Shown: positions 26,520-37,484 of the stretch, in pieces
How positions within the stretch are numbered: the stretch's first letter is position 1
Layout of the letters: each line of letters begins with the position of its first letter
Assembly (NCBI GenBank): GCA_902801885.1
Contig: CADCJX010000007.1
Location: forward strand, 80,847-144,846
Direction of reading: 5' to 3'
Length of the DNA stretch: 64,000 nucleotides
Origin: an uncultured Bacteroidia bacterium
GTDB taxonomy: Bacteria > Bacteroidota > Bacteroidia > Bacteroidales > UBA932
The notes under the pieces: model-generated
Told to the model about the DNA's origin: nothing
Seen by the model: only the letters and a program-made list of their open reading frames with translations
Database searches by the model: none
Made by a program: the position numbers and the translations under genes

Positions 26520-28466
26520 CTATTCTTTGTAGTTTCTGGTTTTGACTTCGATAAACTCGTACTTGAGGGGCTCCTTGTGGAGTTCAGGCTCCTGGTTCTC
26601 TCCCTTGTACTCCCAAGCGGCTACGTACATGTAGTTGGCATCGTCCCTCTTGGCTTCACCTTCCTCGGTCTGGCTTTCCACGCGGAAGTGACCTCCGCAG
26701 GACTCGTTCCTGTTGAGAGCGTCGCGGGCCATGAGCTCGCCGATCTCGAAGAAGTCCTCGAGCCTGAGGGCCTTCTCAAGTTCCTGGTTGAACTGGTTCT
26801 GCTCTCCGGGAACGCAGACATCCTCGTAGAATTCTTTCTTGAGTTCCCTGATTTCCTCGATGGCCTTCTTCAGACCTTCCTCGCTGCGGGCCATACCTAC
26901 GTACTCCCACATGATGTTTCCGAGCTTCTTGTGGAGTGAATCGACAGTCTTCTTACCTTTGATGGAGAAGAGTTTGTCAATCCTTGCCTGGACAGCCTTC
27001 TCTGCTTCTTCGAAAGCAGGATCGTTAGTGTCAGTCTTAGGCTCTGCGAACTTGTTGGAAAGATAGTCGGCGATGGTGACAGGCAGCACGAAATAACCGT
27101 CGGCCAGACCCTGCATGAGGGCAGATGCACCAAGGCGGTTTCCACCATGGTCAGAGAAGTTGGCTTCACCGATTGCGTAAAGGCCAGGAATGGTGGTCTG
27201 GAGATCGTAGTCTACCCAGATACCTCCCATGGTGTAATGGATCGCCGGATAGATCATCATAGGCTCTTCCCAAGGGCTGACATTATTGATCTTGTAATAC
27301 ATGTCAAAAAGGTTGCCGTAGCGCTCCTGAACCCTCTGATGGCCAAGTCTCTTGATAGCATCTGAGAAATCAAGGAACACTGCAAGACCGGTCTCGTTGA
27401 CACCGTAACCTGCATCGCACCTTTCCTTTGCTGCACGTGATGCAACGTCACGGGGAACGAGGTTACCGAAAGCAGGATAACGGCGCTCGAGATAGTAGTC
27501 ACGATCCTCTTCAGGAATCTGTGAAGGCTTGATCTCTTTCTTGCGAAGCTTCATCACATCTTCCATCTTCTTGGGTACCCAGATACGTCCGTCATTACGG
27601 AGCGATTCGGACATAAGGGTAAGCTTGCACTGTTGCTCACCGTGGACGGGAATACAGGTAGGATGGATCTGTGCGAAGCAAGGATTTGCGAAATAAGCAC
27701 CCTTCTTATAGCACTGCCATGCAGCTGAACCGTTGCTGTTCATTGCATTGGTGGAGAGGAAATAGGCATTGCCGTATCCACCGGTAGCGATGACGACTGC
27801 ATGAGCGCCGAACCTCTCAAGCTTTCCGGTGACAAGATTACGGGCGATGATACCCTTTGCCTGACCGTTAATCATGACGAGGTCGAGCATTTCGTGACGA
27901 GGATAGCTGGTCACGGTACCAGCAGCGATCTGACGGTTCAGGGCAGCATAAGCTCCGAGGAGGAGCTGCTGACCGGTTTGTCCACGGGCATAGAATGTAC
28001 GACTCACCTGGACACCTCCGAAAGAACGGTTGGCAAGATAACCACCGTATTCCCGTGCGAAAGGAACTCCTTGCGCAACACACTGGTCGATAATGGCTGC
28101 GCTTACCTCGGCAAGACGATACACATTGGCTTCACGGCTGCGGTAGTCTCCTCCTTTGATGGTATCATAGAAGAGACGATAGACAGCATCGTTGTCATTC
28201 TGGTAGTTCTTTGCAGCATTGATACCTCCCTGTGCTGCAATGGAGTGTGCCCTACGGGGCGAGTCACTGATACAGAAGACTTTGACGTTGTAGCCAAGTT
28301 CTCCGAGAGAAGCAGCTGCGGACGCGCCACCAAGGCCCGTTCCGACAACTATAATCTCGAGCTTTCTCCTGTTGTTGGGATTGACAAGACGAAGTTCCGA
28401 CTTACGTTTGGTCCATTTTTCAGCCAAAGGTCCGTCAGGAATCTTTGAGATTAATTTATCGGCCAT
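26520..28466 (-). CDS. sdhA: Succinate dehydrogenase/fumarate reductase flavoprotein subunit
   Basis: 648 residues. FAD dinucleotide fold at [22 protein letters not shown]; the covalent-FAD His is in [15 protein letters not shown]; substrate-site residues lie in HPTCIP and in the region [18 protein letters not shown]. It interconverts succinate and fumarate on the cytoplasmic face of the membrane. The usual cytochrome b subunit gene (sdhC) is absent on both sides; only 79 bases and an unrelated Ntn-hydrolase gene lie upstream. No good promoter was found in that gap. Confidence 0.95.
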   Translation of the reverse strand: MADKLISKIPDGPLAEKWTKRKSELRLVNPNNRRKLEIIVVGTGLGGASAAASLGELGYNVKVFCISDSPRRAHSIAAQGGINAAKNYQNDNDAVYRLFYDTIKGGDYRSREANVYRLAEVSAAIIDQCVAQGVPFAREYGGYLANRSFGGVQVSRTFYARGQTGQQLLLGAYAALNRQIAAGTVTSYPRHEMLDLVMINGQAKGIIARNLVTGKLERFGAHAVVIATGGYGNAYFLSTNAMNSNGSAAWQCYKKGAYFANPCFAQIHPTCIPVHGEQQCKLTLMSESLRNDGRIWVPKKMEDVMKLRKKEIKPSQIPEEDRDYYLERRYPAFGNLVPRDVASRAAKERCDAGYGVNETGLAVFLDFSDAIKRLGHQRVQERYGNLFDMYYKINNVSPWEEPMMIYPAIHYTMGGIWVDYDLQTTIPGLYAIGEANFSDHGGNRLGASALMQGLADGYFVLPVTIADYLSNKFAEPKTDTNDPAFEEAEKAVQARIDKLFSIKGKKTVDSLHKKLGNIMWEYVGMARSEEGLKKAIEEIRELKKEFYEDVCVPGEQNQFNQELEKALRLEDFFEIGELMARDALNRNESCGGHFRVESQTEEGEAKRDDANYMYVAAWEYKGENQEPELHKEPLKYEFIEVKTRNYKE

Positions 28467-28545
28467 ATTGCAATATGTTAGTTGAATTATTCCGGTTATT
28501 GCGAATTAGTCTGCAATTTTAATGATTTTTATTGTATTCCGCAAT

Positions 28546-29607
28546 TTAACGGACCACTTTCGGCAGTTTCCTTAAGTACATCAGGCGATATTTGCGGTAA
28601 ATCTTATTCATGAGACGGTCATAGGCGGAAGAAGACATGTTCCTTGAAAACTTCGAATCAGAAATATTCTCAACTTCCTGGCATTCGGCGACGCATCCTT
28701 TTTCAAAACCGTATATTCCTTTAATCACAAGGGATTGACTGCAAATCTGGGAATTATCCCCATCCTTGTATTCTTTCATGAAATATGGAATATGGTCTCT
28801 TTCAAAAATTTTCAATGGGATGTACACACTTGTAGTAGGACACCCCAAAACAGTCCATGCAACGGTCTGCAGAGGATCTTCTCCAGGAAACACTCCTTCA
28901 AAAACAGTCGAAGATGAAGAAATGTCCCTCATAATAGGTTTTCCAGAACGGGATATAGAATTGATTATCTCTGAATGCCCGGCAACTGAAACATCTATTC
29001 CTTTCATTATTTCACTTGCCTTCTCAAACCTGTCGACTCCCTTCCTGTCTTCCGGTCGGCCGCTGCGGGTGAAATTGGTAACAACCATGTAGCCTCCCGG
29101 CTCATCTGCTACATCATAACGACGATAGGAATGATTGTTTACTTCATAATAAGCAGCCTCTCCGAAAGCGTCTATTATTCCGAAATTTGCTTCTACTCCC
29201 CATGGTTTAGGCAGAGACTCAAGCAATCTCTCGAAGTCCCTAAGGTTTGCACAGACTCCAAGAGCCTTGTACATTACTTCACCTTCCTTACCCATCGATT
29301 CCTCGGGGACATCATCATCCTTAAGGTCATAAGCAGCAGTGTTCATTATGCAGAACCCGGCCGAATTATGACCGGACCAGACTTCTCCTCCTTTGGAAGA
29401 AGAATTGACAAGGCCTATGAAATTGTAGGAAGGTCCCTTGAACCATTGTATCCTGTTGTTGAGTTCCTGGGTGTCACGATGTTTGAGCATCACTGGACGG
29501 CCGTCAGAACGTGCATTCCCGGAAATTATTACGGAAGTGCAACATAAAGCATGAATGGAAAAGAACAAGGCTGATACAAAGATCAGAAACTTAGAATAAC
29601 GTGCCAT
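28546..29607 (-). CDS. Exported Ntn-hydrolase of the C45 acyltransferase / choloylglycine hydrolase type
   Basis: 353 residues from the ATG at 29607. A signal peptide ends in [11 protein letters not shown], leaving an N-terminal Cys as the predicted nucleophile after cleavage. [12 protein letters not shown] and GYMVVTNF, with GKEGEV and NFGIIDAFG, fit the C45/linear-amide hydrolase superfamily. Such enzymes cleave amide bonds in acyl-amino acids, bile salts or penicillins; the substrate here is not known. The start overlaps the ruvB end by 17 bases. Confidence 0.78.
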   Translation of the reverse strand: MARYSKFLIFVSALFFSIHALCCTSVIISGNARSDGRPVMLKHRDTQELNNRIQWFKGPSYNFIGLVNSSSKGGEVWSGHNSAGFCIMNTAAYDLKDDDVPEESMGKEGEVMYKALGVCANLRDFERLLESLPKPWGVEANFGIIDAFGEAAYYEVNNHSYRRYDVADEPGGYMVVTNFTRSGRPEDRKGVDRFEKASEIMKGIDVSVAGHSEIINSISRSGKPIMRDISSSSTVFEGVFPGEDPLQTVAWTVLGCPTTSVYIPLKIFERDHIPYFMKEYKDGDNSQICSQSLVIKGIYGFEKGCVAECQEVENISDSKFSRNMSSSAYDRLMNKIYRKYRLMYLRKLPKVVR

Positions 29608-30622
29608 TTTCAGTCTTGTTTGCTTCAAGTTCGGCTTCCATACCAAGATGCTTATAGGCCAGCTCAGTTGCAATCCTTCCACGCTGGGTCCTTACTATGA
29701 ATCCTTCTTTGATAAGGAATGGTTCGTACACTTCCTCGAATGTGCCCTGGTCTTCGCTTATCGCTGTAGCGATTGTATTGGCCCCGACGGGTCCTCCCTT
29801 GAATGTTGAAATTATGGTTCTGAGTATCTTGTTATCAATGGAATCAAGTCCCCTGGTGTCAATCTTGAGTTTGTTAAGGGCATACCTTGCAATGTCCAGG
29901 TCGATGTGGCCGTCTCCCATGACCTGGGCAAAATCCCTTACTCTTTTCAGGAGGGCATTGGCTATTCGTGGCGTACCGCGGCTCCTGAGGGCGATCTCCC
30001 TGGAAGCTTCATCATCCACTGTAACTTTAAGAATCCTTGATGAGCGCTTCACAATACGGATAAGGTCGGAAGTGTCGTAATATTCAAGAGCACAGTTTAT
30101 TCCGAACCTTTCCCTGAGAGGAGCTGTAAGAAGTCCACTTCGAGTGGTAGCTCCGACAAGTGTGAATGGATTGAGGGATATCCTGACAGACCTTGCACCA
30201 GGTCCCTTATCTATCATGATGTCGATCACATAGTCCTCCATGGCTGAATAGAGATACTCCTCAACCTCTGGGGAAAGCCTGTGGATCTCGTCGATGAAAA
30301 GAACATCTCCTGTTTCGAGGGAGGTGAGGAGTCCGGCCAGGTCTCCAGGCTTGTCCAGCACAGGCCCGGAAGTCACTTTCATGTTGACTCCCATCTCATT
30401 AGCTATGATGTGAGCCAAGGTGGTCTTTCCCAAACCGGGAGGACCGTGGAAAAGTACATGGTCAAGGGCTTCACCCCTCATCTTGGCTGCCTTTATGTAG
30501 ATGCTGAGATTCGAGACTATCTCTTTTTGGCCGGTAAAGTCTTCAAGTTCTTGAGGTCGGATAATTCCATCCAAATCCTTATCTTTGTCGGCGTTTGTAT
30601 TATGCGGATCGAAATCTGTCAT
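29591..30622 (-). CDS. ruvB: Holliday junction branch migration ATPase RuvB
   Basis: 343 residues from the ATG at 30622. Walker [14 protein letters not shown], Walker [10 protein letters not shown], sensor [18 protein letters not shown], and the winged-helix C-terminus ending in [14 protein letters not shown]. It is the hexameric motor that moves Holliday junctions with RuvA. The stop region overlaps the start of the Ntn-hydrolase gene. Confidence 0.97.
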   Translation of the reverse strand: MTDFDPHNTNADKDKDLDGIIRPQELEDFTGQKEIVSNLSIYIKAAKMRGEALDHVLFHGPPGLGKTTLAHIIANEMGVNMKVTSGPVLDKPGDLAGLLTSLETGDVLFIDEIHRLSPEVEEYLYSAMEDYVIDIMIDKGPGARSVRISLNPFTLVGATTRSGLLTAPLRERFGINCALEYYDTSDLIRIVKRSSRILKVTVDDEASREIALRSRGTPRIANALLKRVRDFAQVMGDGHIDLDIARYALNKLKIDTRGLDSIDNKILRTIISTFKGGPVGANTIATAISEDQGTFEEVYEPFLIKEGFIVRTQRGRIATELAYKHLGMEAELEANKTENGTLF

Positions 30623-30643
30623 CAGAGAGTCATTTAGCTTATA

Positions 30644-30651
30644 CAAATATA
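30644..30651 (-). promoter_or_regulatory. -7 box upstream of ruvB
   Basis: TATATTTG on the minus strand, 21 bases before the ruvB ATG. No TTTG at the -33 distance. Confidence 0.4.
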
Positions 30652-30874
30652 TTGATTTATTTTTATTTGATTGATGGTTTTGTTTAGGTTGTTAAAATGT
30701 TAATAAGTTACTAATTGATTAAAATTTAATAATTTATAAAATCAATTAAGTTGTTTTTACTTATTGGAAACCTTTTTATTGATTGTGGAATAATAATCCG
30801 TTTCCAAAAAATAACATTCGGCGCCCGGAAATAAACATTATTTTCAACAGCTTTTCAACACCATTTCAAGGCTT
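30652..30874. other. AT-rich divergent intergenic region between ruvB and mfd
   Basis: Over 200 bases of AT-rich DNA that must hold the mfd promoter. No exact TAnnTTTG box on the plus strand and no hairpin with T-run was found. Confidence 0.4.
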
Positions 30875-33800
30875 ATGTTGATAAGTTCGAAGTCGAGGGA
30901 AAAACTCGGACATGAACTTGCGAAAAGGAAGGAAGTCTATTGCAAGGGACTCTTCCTTTCCGCGAGATGGTTCGTGCTCAGCGAGGTAGCTTCGCAAGGA
31001 ACCCACGTGGTCCTGCTGCCTGACCGTGAAAGTGCAGAGTATTGTTCAGCAGACATTTACGGTCTGGTGGAAGGTGACATTGTTTTCTACCTTCCTGACA
31101 GCGGAAAGGCAATTGAAAGGAGTAATTACAAATCTTCCGTAGGAGTCCAGAGGACATCTGCTATTGGAAAACTTATTTCCAATTCAGACAATTCCCAGAG
31201 GCTTTTCATCGTAACATATCCCGAAGCCTTGAAGGAACCTATTCCTTCTACTTCAAAGATAACTTCTTCTCTTCTGAAGGTTTCAGTCGGACAGGAAATA
31301 TCACATGAAGATGTCAAACAGATCCTGTCTTCACAGGGATTTGAAAAAGTTGATTTCGTCTCAGCTCCAGGTCAGTACAGCATCAGGGGATCTATCATAG
31401 ATGTATTCTCCTTTTCTTTCAACAATCCTTACAGGTTTTCATTCTTCGGCAATGAGGTTGAAAAGATCCATGTGTTCGACTGTAACACCCAGCTGTCGAT
31501 AGAAGAAAGAACAGAAGTAGAAATATTCCCTGACCTGGTGTCCGGTGATGAAGGATCGGTATCCAGCGTCGCAAGTATTTTCCCTGCCGGGACAGTAATC
31601 TGGGCAGATTCGTCCGACATGTACCGCAAGGAAGATTTCTTCAAGGAACTTGATCCGTTCAAGAGAGTATTCCTGGATGTTCCTCTTGAGGTTGACAATG
31701 ATGATGTTATAAAATTCAACATCTCGCCGCAGCCTACTTTCAACAAGAATTTCGAACTCCTTTCGGTCGATATCCGCCAGAACATCGAACGCGGGTACAA
31801 GGTCTACATATTCAGTGAAAAGAATTCCCAGATAGAGAGGCTTCGGTCTATCTTGATCGAGAATAAGGGACTGGTTCCGGAATTCGTGTCAGGAAAGAAC
31901 ATCCATTCCGGATTCATCGACCATGAAGACAAGGTCTGCTGCTATTCTGATCATGAGATATTCGATCGTTTCCACAGGGTCAGCATCCGCCGTACAGTGG
32001 AAAAGAGCGAGCAACTTACCCTGAACGACCTTACTGCTTTCAACATAGGCGACTACGTGGTTCACATCGATCATGGAGTGGGAGTTTTTGGCGGTCTCGT
32101 AAGGATGAAAGATGACAAGGGGAGGATGCATGAAGTTGTGAAACTGATGTACAAGGACGGAGACGTGGTGTTCGTATCTGTTCATTCCCTGAATAAGATT
32201 TCCCGTTTCCGCTCCAAGGATGGAGAGGCACCGAAGATAAACAAGCTTGGCTCCAAGTCCTGGCAGACCCTTAAGACAAGTGCAAAGTCAAAGATCAAGG
32301 ATATAGCCAAGGATTTGATCCAACTCTATGCGAAGAGAAAGGCTTCAAAGGGATTCGCCTATTCTCCGGACAGCTACCTTCAGGAAGAACTTGAATCTTC
32401 TTTCATGTATGAAGACACTCCGGATCAGGAAAGCGCCACAAAGGCAGTAAAGATGGATATGGAGGATCCAAGCCCCATGGATCGTCTTATCTGTGGTGAC
32501 GTAGGTTTCGGAAAGACAGAGATAGCCATCCGTGCTGCTTTCAAGGCAGTTACAGACGGTAAACAAGTTGCCGTTCTTGTGCCGACAACGATACTGGCTC
32601 TCCAGCATTTCACTACTTTCTCTTCCAGGCTTAAGGATTTCCCTTGTACGATAGACTACGTAAGCCGCCTTCGTACTACCAAAGAGATTAATTCCATCAA
32701 GTCCCGTCTCAAGGACGGCAGCCTTGACATTGTCATAGGCACTCACAAGCTCCTAGGAAAAGATTTTGATTTTAGGGACCTTGGCTTGCTGGTTATTGAC
32801 GAAGAACAGAAGTTCGGTGTATCTGCCAAGGAAAAACTCAGGCAGTTGAAATCTTCCGTAGACACCTTGACACTTACTGCCACCCCTATTCCAAGAACCC
32901 TTCAGTTTTCCCTTCTTGGCGCAAGGGACCTTTCGATAATCAACACACCTCCACCGAACAGGATTCCAACACAGACCGAGATAATCTTGTTCAATGAAGA
33001 TGAAATAAAGAGCATAATCAATTATGAACTGAACCGTGGAGGACAACTTTTCTTCCTCCACAACAAGGTTGAGGAATTGCAATCCATCTATGAGATCCTT
33101 CACAGACTGGTTCCAGACATGAGGATCTGTGTGGCGCATGGCCAGATGGAACCGAAGGAATTGGAGAACAGGATGCTGGACTTCATAAGGGGAGATTATG
33201 ACATGCTCCTCTGTACCACCATCATCGAAAACGGTCTGGATATTCCTAACGCCAACACCATAATAATAAACCAGGCCCAGAACATCGGTCTTAGTGATTT
33301 GCATCAATTAAGAGGTCGTGTTGGACGCTCCAACAGGAAGGCTTTCTGTTATCTGATTGTACCCCCGCTCGTGACCATCACCGACGATGCCAGAAGGAGA
33401 CTCAAGGCTATCGAGGAATTCTCGGATCTCGGAAGCGGGTTCAACATAGCCATGCAGGACCTTGACATCCGTGGAGCCGGTAACCTCCTCGGTGCTGAAC
33501 AGAGCGGATTCATCATGGACATGGGATATGAGACTTACCAGAAGATCCTGGCTGAGGCAATGGAGGAACTTGGAGTCGAAACTGGTATAACCGCAGGCCG
33601 AAAGGAAGATTCATTCATCAAGGATTGTACGATTGAGACAGACCAGCTTGCTATGATCCCTGATTCCTACATAGACATAACAGCTGAGAAGATAAGGATC
33701 TACAAGCATCTTGACAGTATGTCGAACGACAAGGATATAGACACCGCCCGTGAAAGGCTTTCTGATCGTTTCGGAGAGATGCCACCGGAAGTGGAAAACC

Positions 33801-34066
33801 TGTTCGACGTGGTCAAGATAAGGAATCTTGGAGGACAGCTTGGGTTCGAAAAAATCATCATAAAGAATGGAATGATGATTATGTTCTTCATTTCCAATCC
33901 TATGTCTAACTACTACAAGACCAGGATATTCTCGGACATCCTCTCAATGATAGACAAGAATTCGGGACTTTTCAGCCTGAAGCAGACGGAAGGCAAGTTG
34001 AAAATAGTTACAAGGGGTGTTGATTCATTGTCCATAGCCTTGTCAAGGCTTCAAATATTGCAATAA
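30875..34066 (+). CDS. mfd: Transcription-repair coupling factor Mfd
   Basis: 1063 residues, somewhat shorter than the E. coli protein. Order: UvrB-like damage-handling region (1-330), CarD-like RNA-polymerase contact domain (about 385-455, FNIGDYVVHIDHGVGVFGG), and RecG-like helicase with GDVGFGKTEIA (Walker A), DEEQKFGV and TATPIPRTL. After that come GRVGRSNRKAFCYL and the C-terminal regulatory domain. It removes stalled RNA polymerase and recruits UvrA for repair. First gene of a six-gene plus-strand run. Confidence 0.97.
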   Translation: MLISSKSREKLGHELAKRKEVYCKGLFLSARWFVLSEVASQGTHVVLLPDRESAEYCSADIYGLVEGDIVFYLPDSGKAIERSNYKSSVGVQRTSAIGKLISNSDNSQRLFIVTYPEALKEPIPSTSKITSSLLKVSVGQEISHEDVKQILSSQGFEKVDFVSAPGQYSIRGSIIDVFSFSFNNPYRFSFFGNEVEKIHVFDCNTQLSIEERTEVEIFPDLVSGDEGSVSSVASIFPAGTVIWADSSDMYRKEDFFKELDPFKRVFLDVPLEVDNDDVIKFNISPQPTFNKNFELLSVDIRQNIERGYKVYIFSEKNSQIERLRSILIENKGLVPEFVSGKNIHSGFIDHEDKVCCYSDHEIFDRFHRVSIRRTVEKSEQLTLNDLTAFNIGDYVVHIDHGVGVFGGLVRMKDDKGRMHEVVKLMYKDGDVVFVSVHSLNKISRFRSKDGEAPKINKLGSKSWQTLKTSAKSKIKDIAKDLIQLYAKRKASKGFAYSPDSYLQEELESSFMYEDTPDQESATKAVKMDMEDPSPMDRLICGDVGFGKTEIAIRAAFKAVTDGKQVAVLVPTTILALQHFTTFSSRLKDFPCTIDYVSRLRTTKEINSIKSRLKDGSLDIVIGTHKLLGKDFDFRDLGLLVIDEEQKFGVSAKEKLRQLKSSVDTLTLTATPIPRTLQFSLLGARDLSIINTPPPNRIPTQTEIILFNEDEIKSIINYELNRGGQLFFLHNKVEELQSIYEILHRLVPDMRICVAHGQMEPKELENRMLDFIRGDYDMLLCTTIIENGLDIPNANTIIINQAQNIGLSDLHQLRGRVGRSNRKAFCYLIVPPLVTITDDARRRLKAIEEFSDLGSGFNIAMQDLDIRGAGNLLGAEQSGFIMDMGYETYQKILAEAMEELGVETGITAGRKEDSFIKDCTIETDQLAMIPDSYIDITAEKIRIYKHLDSMSNDKDIDTARERLSDRFGEMPPEVENLFDVVKIRNLGGQLGFEKIIIKNGMMIMFFISNPMSNYYKTRIFSDILSMIDKNSGLFSLKQTEGKLKIVTRGVDSLSIALSRLQILQ

Positions 34067-34072
34067 AAACAC

Positions 34073-34080
34073 TAAATTTG
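34073..34080 (+). promoter_or_regulatory. -7 box between mfd and coaX
   Basis: TAAATTTG, 24 bases before the coaX ATG, just after the mfd stop. It could give the coaX-lptC genes their own start. Confidence 0.45.
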
Positions 34081-34104
34081 AAAGATCGTCCTTGATTGAA
34101 AAAT

Positions 34105-34830
34105 ATGTCAAATCTTTTAGTGGAAATAGGAAACACTGCCCTTAAGGCCGCCTGGTCCGACGGTCTGACGCTTGGCAAGACTTTCCGCTACCAGGGAGAA
34201 AAGATGTTTGATTTTATAGAATCCTTGGTGAACAAGGAGAAGCCTTCCGTCATGGTGGTTTCATCTTCTATCAAGATTGACAGGAAGGAAGAAGAGAGGA
34301 TGATGGGGAACTGCGGCAAACTGTTTATCCTTGACCGCGACCACACAGGATTGCTTGAGGAATATGGTCTTCCGGCTTATCTGTCTCCCGACAGGGCGGC
34401 TTCGGTCATCGCTTCAAGACATCTTTTCAAAGGAAAGGGAAGCCTGATTTTCGACTTTGGAACGACACTTTCCATTGACATGGTGGATGGAGAGGGACAG
34501 TATCTTGGAGGAAATATATCCCCGGGATGCAGGACAAGGTTCAAGGCCTTGAACAGGTATTCCAGGTCCCTTCCTCTGGTCGACACTCCGTCAACGGTAA
34601 TTGAAACAGGTAATTCATTGGTTTCTTCAATAGAAGCCGGAGTGGTTGGCGGCATAATGTTTGAAATACAGGGTTACTTGTCGCGTTTTCCGGAAAAAGT
34701 TGCAGTTTTTACCGGCGGAGACGCGTTATATTTTGCAAAAAGAATGAAAAACTCCATCTTTGTAGTCTGCAATTTAGTGTTGATGGGGTTGGCCTTAATA
34801 GCCGAGAGTTATGCTGAAAGGAAAGTTTGA
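34105..34830 (+). CDS. coaX: Type III pantothenate kinase
   Basis: 241 residues from the ATG at 34105; a TTG nine bases upstream is possible. Phosphate-binding LLVEIGNTALKAAW, then DRAASVIAS, FDFGTTLSIDMVD and GGNISPGCRTRFKAL match the CoaX ASKHA fold. It makes 4'-phosphopantothenate, the first step of CoA synthesis. It overlaps the next gene by 20 bases. Confidence 0.93.
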   Translation: MSNLLVEIGNTALKAAWSDGLTLGKTFRYQGEKMFDFIESLVNKEKPSVMVVSSSIKIDRKEEERMMGNCGKLFILDRDHTGLLEEYGLPAYLSPDRAASVIASRHLFKGKGSLIFDFGTTLSIDMVDGEGQYLGGNISPGCRTRFKALNRYSRSLPLVDTPSTVIETGNSLVSSIEAGVVGGIMFEIQGYLSRFPEKVAVFTGGDALYFAKRMKNSIFVVCNLVLMGLALIAESYAERKV

Positions 34831-36136
34831 CAAGATACTCCTGATTATTGCGGTAATGTTCTGTACACTCCCTATGGGTGCGCAGAATGATGCCTATAAT
34901 ACCTTTTCTCCATATTCAATGTATGGAATAGGAGACTTGTCCAAATTCGGAACGGCCTACAACAGAAGCATGGGAGGAGTCGGAATTGCCACCAGGGACA
35001 AGAGGAATCTCAACATCCTGAATCCTGCCGCAGTGACCGAGAGGGACATCCAGTCCTTCATGTTCGACTTCAGTATTTCACAGGGTAACCGCTACTATGC
35101 CCAGAACGACATTCACAGTTCGAACAACACCTTCAACATCAATAGTATAACCATGTCCTTCCCGATATTCAAACCTATGGCAATGTACGTGGGAATAGCT
35201 CCCTACAGCGACATTGGCTACAAGGTTTCTGCCTGGGAGACGGACCAGAACATAATTGCTCACACTGGATCCATTCTGAACACTGTCCAGGGCTATGGAG
35301 GACTTTACAACCTTTACTCTGGAGTCGGCTACAACCTGTTCAAAGGTTTTTCTGTTGGCGGAGAACTTGATTACATTTTCGGAAACCTCCATAAGGACAA
35401 TTCCTTCCAGATGGCCTCTTCTTCCCACAGAAGCATCAGCAGCGGTTACACAATGACCCTCAAGGCCATGACCGGGAAATTCGGAGTTCAGTACGCCTTT
35501 CCTGTCGCAAAGGATGTTTCCGCTGTTGTCGGAGCAACTTACAAGTTGCAGACAAACCTTCGCGGAACCGTGGACAGGTTCGAGATCCAGACTATCTCTT
35601 CCATCAACGACTCCACACCTTCTCCGAGGACATATTCAGACACCCTCGGTAATGGCAAGGTCAAGCTGGCAAGTGAGATCGGAGTCGGACTGGCTCTCAA
35701 GGGAGGAGATAAATGGACGGCAGAAGTTAACTACATACGTTCAGACTGGTCTTCCACCGGCATGGACAAGGTCATAGGTTTTGCCAATGTGGGTAATGCG
35801 GTTTTCAGTGCTACCACATCCCAGTCAATAAGGGCCGGTTTCTCTTATGTACCCAACAGGAATGACATCAGGTACTATCGGAGAAGGGTTACTTACAGGG
35901 CCGGAGCCTATTGGGACCAGGCTTATTGCAAGATAGACGGGAACGACTTGAATGCGGTAGGATTGACCTTTGGAGCAACCTTGCCGGTGTTCCGTCTGTA
36001 CAACGGTTTAACTGTCGGCATGGATTTTGGACAGAGGGGTTCAAAAGCCAACGGGCTGGTACGGGAAAGATACGTAAGTTTCAACATAGGACTTAACATT
36101 CACGATATTTGGTTCATCAAGACCAGGTACGACTAA
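34811..36136 (+). CDS. Outer-membrane beta-barrel protein, FadL-like, unknown role
   Basis: 441 residues. A signal peptide ends MGAQ. The start of the mature chain (YNTFSPYSMYGIGDL, NRSMGGVGIATRDKRNLNILNPAAV) is the N-terminal hatch pattern of FadL/PorV-like barrels in Bacteroidota; alternating hydrophobic strands follow to a C-terminal aromatic-rich end. Genes of this kind lie between coaX and a TPR gene in this cluster, before lptC, so an envelope role is likely. Exact function unknown. Confidence 0.75.
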   Translation: MLKGKFDKILLIIAVMFCTLPMGAQNDAYNTFSPYSMYGIGDLSKFGTAYNRSMGGVGIATRDKRNLNILNPAAVTERDIQSFMFDFSISQGNRYYAQNDIHSSNNTFNINSITMSFPIFKPMAMYVGIAPYSDIGYKVSAWETDQNIIAHTGSILNTVQGYGGLYNLYSGVGYNLFKGFSVGGELDYIFGNLHKDNSFQMASSSHRSISSGYTMTLKAMTGKFGVQYAFPVAKDVSAVVGATYKLQTNLRGTVDRFEIQTISSINDSTPSPRTYSDTLGNGKVKLASEIGVGLALKGGDKWTAEVNYIRSDWSSTGMDKVIGFANVGNAVFSATTSQSIRAGFSYVPNRNDIRYYRRRVTYRAGAYWDQAYCKIDGNDLNAVGLTFGATLPVFRLYNGLTVGMDFGQRGSKANGLVRERYVSFNIGLNIHDIWFIKTRYD

Positions 36137-36177
36137 TATAGGAACAAATAGAGAATAAAAAGCAAATACAAACGACC

Positions 36178-37479
36178 ATGAAAAAGATTACATTAGTACT
36201 GCTGGCTATGGCAATGACGCTCGGAACGATAGTTTCAGCGCAGGATAAGTACGGTCCCAACGCAGAGGAATGCAAGAAGTATCTGTCTTATTATCAGGAG
36301 TACTACAAGCAGAAGAATTATGACGACGCCCTTCCCAACTGGAGGCAGGCCATGAAGATCTGCCCTCCTACCGCAAGCCAGAACATGCTGCTCAACGGCA
36401 TGGTCCTTCTCGGCAGGGAGATCAACAAGACAAAGGACGCCGACACCAGAAAGGCCCTCATCGATTCTTTGCTGAATCTTAATGACATCAGGGCTGAGTA
36501 CTATCCCAACTATGCGGTCGCCGCAATGAACACCAAGGGACAGTACATGACTCAGTTCTTCAAAGATCCGAAGCAGGTTTACGATGGTCTTTCAACAATC
36601 GTGGCTGCAAACCAGGAAAAGACAAAGCCCAGCCTTCTCCTTCTCCAACTCAACTCCGCCATTGACCTCTTCAAGGCCGACAAACTTGGAGCAGAGGAAG
36701 TGATCAACACCTATCAGAATGCCATTGCCCTTATCGGAAAGGCGGAGCAGACTGAAGATGTGGTCAAGACCAAGGGAGACATCGAGGGACTGTTCATCAC
36801 CAGCCAGGTCGCCAGCTGCGACAATCTGATCGCCCTGTTCACTCCTCGTTATGAGGCAGATCCTGACAACATCGACCTTGTCACCAACATCGTGAAGATG
36901 ATGGGCAACACCGAGGGCTGCCAGAACAACGATCTGTTCCTCAAGGCTGTCACCAAGATGCACGCCAACGAGCCTTCAGCAGCATCCGCTTATTACCTCT
37001 ATAAGCTGCATGCCGCCCAGGACGATAACACCACCGCAGTGAAGTACCTCGAAGAGGCTATCGCTTTCGGCGATCTCGACACCGCAACCAAGGCCAACTA
37101 CAACCTTGAACTTGCAGCATTCGGTCTCAAGACCGGCATGAACGCCAAGGCTTTCGAAGCTGCCAGGAAGGCTGCCGAGCTTGATCCCGCAAACCAGGGT
37201 AAGGCTTACTACCTGATCGGAACCATCTGGGGATCCACCAGGTGCGGAGGCAACGAGGTTGAGAGAAGGGCCAACTACTGGGTGGCCGTCGACTACCTCC
37301 AGAAGGCAAAGGCTGCAGACGAGTCCCTTACTGCTGATTGCAACAGGCTTATCGGTTCCTACAGTGTTTACTATCCTCAGAAGGCAGAGGCCTTCATGTA
37401 TGACATCGTGGACGGACAGTCCTACAGCGTCAACTGCGGAGGAATGCATGCAACTACAACCGTAAGGACTCAGAAGTAA
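36178..37479 (+). CDS. Exported tetratricopeptide-repeat protein
   Basis: 433 residues. A signal peptide ends in VSAQ. Helical repeats run from about 30 to 400, with clear TPR-like units at EECKKYLSYYQEYYKQKNYD, EAIAFGDLDTATKANYNLEL and AFEAARKAAELDPANQGKAY. Eight Cys residues are scattered, some probably paired. Likely a periplasmic scaffold. It lies 41 bases after the barrel gene and 5 bases before lptC, so a link with outer-membrane assembly is inferred only from context. Confidence 0.78.
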   Translation: MKKITLVLLAMAMTLGTIVSAQDKYGPNAEECKKYLSYYQEYYKQKNYDDALPNWRQAMKICPPTASQNMLLNGMVLLGREINKTKDADTRKALIDSLLNLNDIRAEYYPNYAVAAMNTKGQYMTQFFKDPKQVYDGLSTIVAANQEKTKPSLLLLQLNSAIDLFKADKLGAEEVINTYQNAIALIGKAEQTEDVVKTKGDIEGLFITSQVASCDNLIALFTPRYEADPDNIDLVTNIVKMMGNTEGCQNNDLFLKAVTKMHANEPSAASAYYLYKLHAAQDDNTTAVKYLEEAIAFGDLDTATKANYNLELAAFGLKTGMNAKAFEAARKAAELDPANQGKAYYLIGTIWGSTRCGGNEVERRANYWVAVDYLQKAKAADESLTADCNRLIGSYSVYYPQKAEAFMYDIVDGQSYSVNCGGMHATTTVRTQK

Positions 37480-37484
37480 GACTC

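Noticed and set aside
27801-28448. 215-codon plus-strand frame
   Set aside because: Antisense shadow of sdhA, with no signal or motif.
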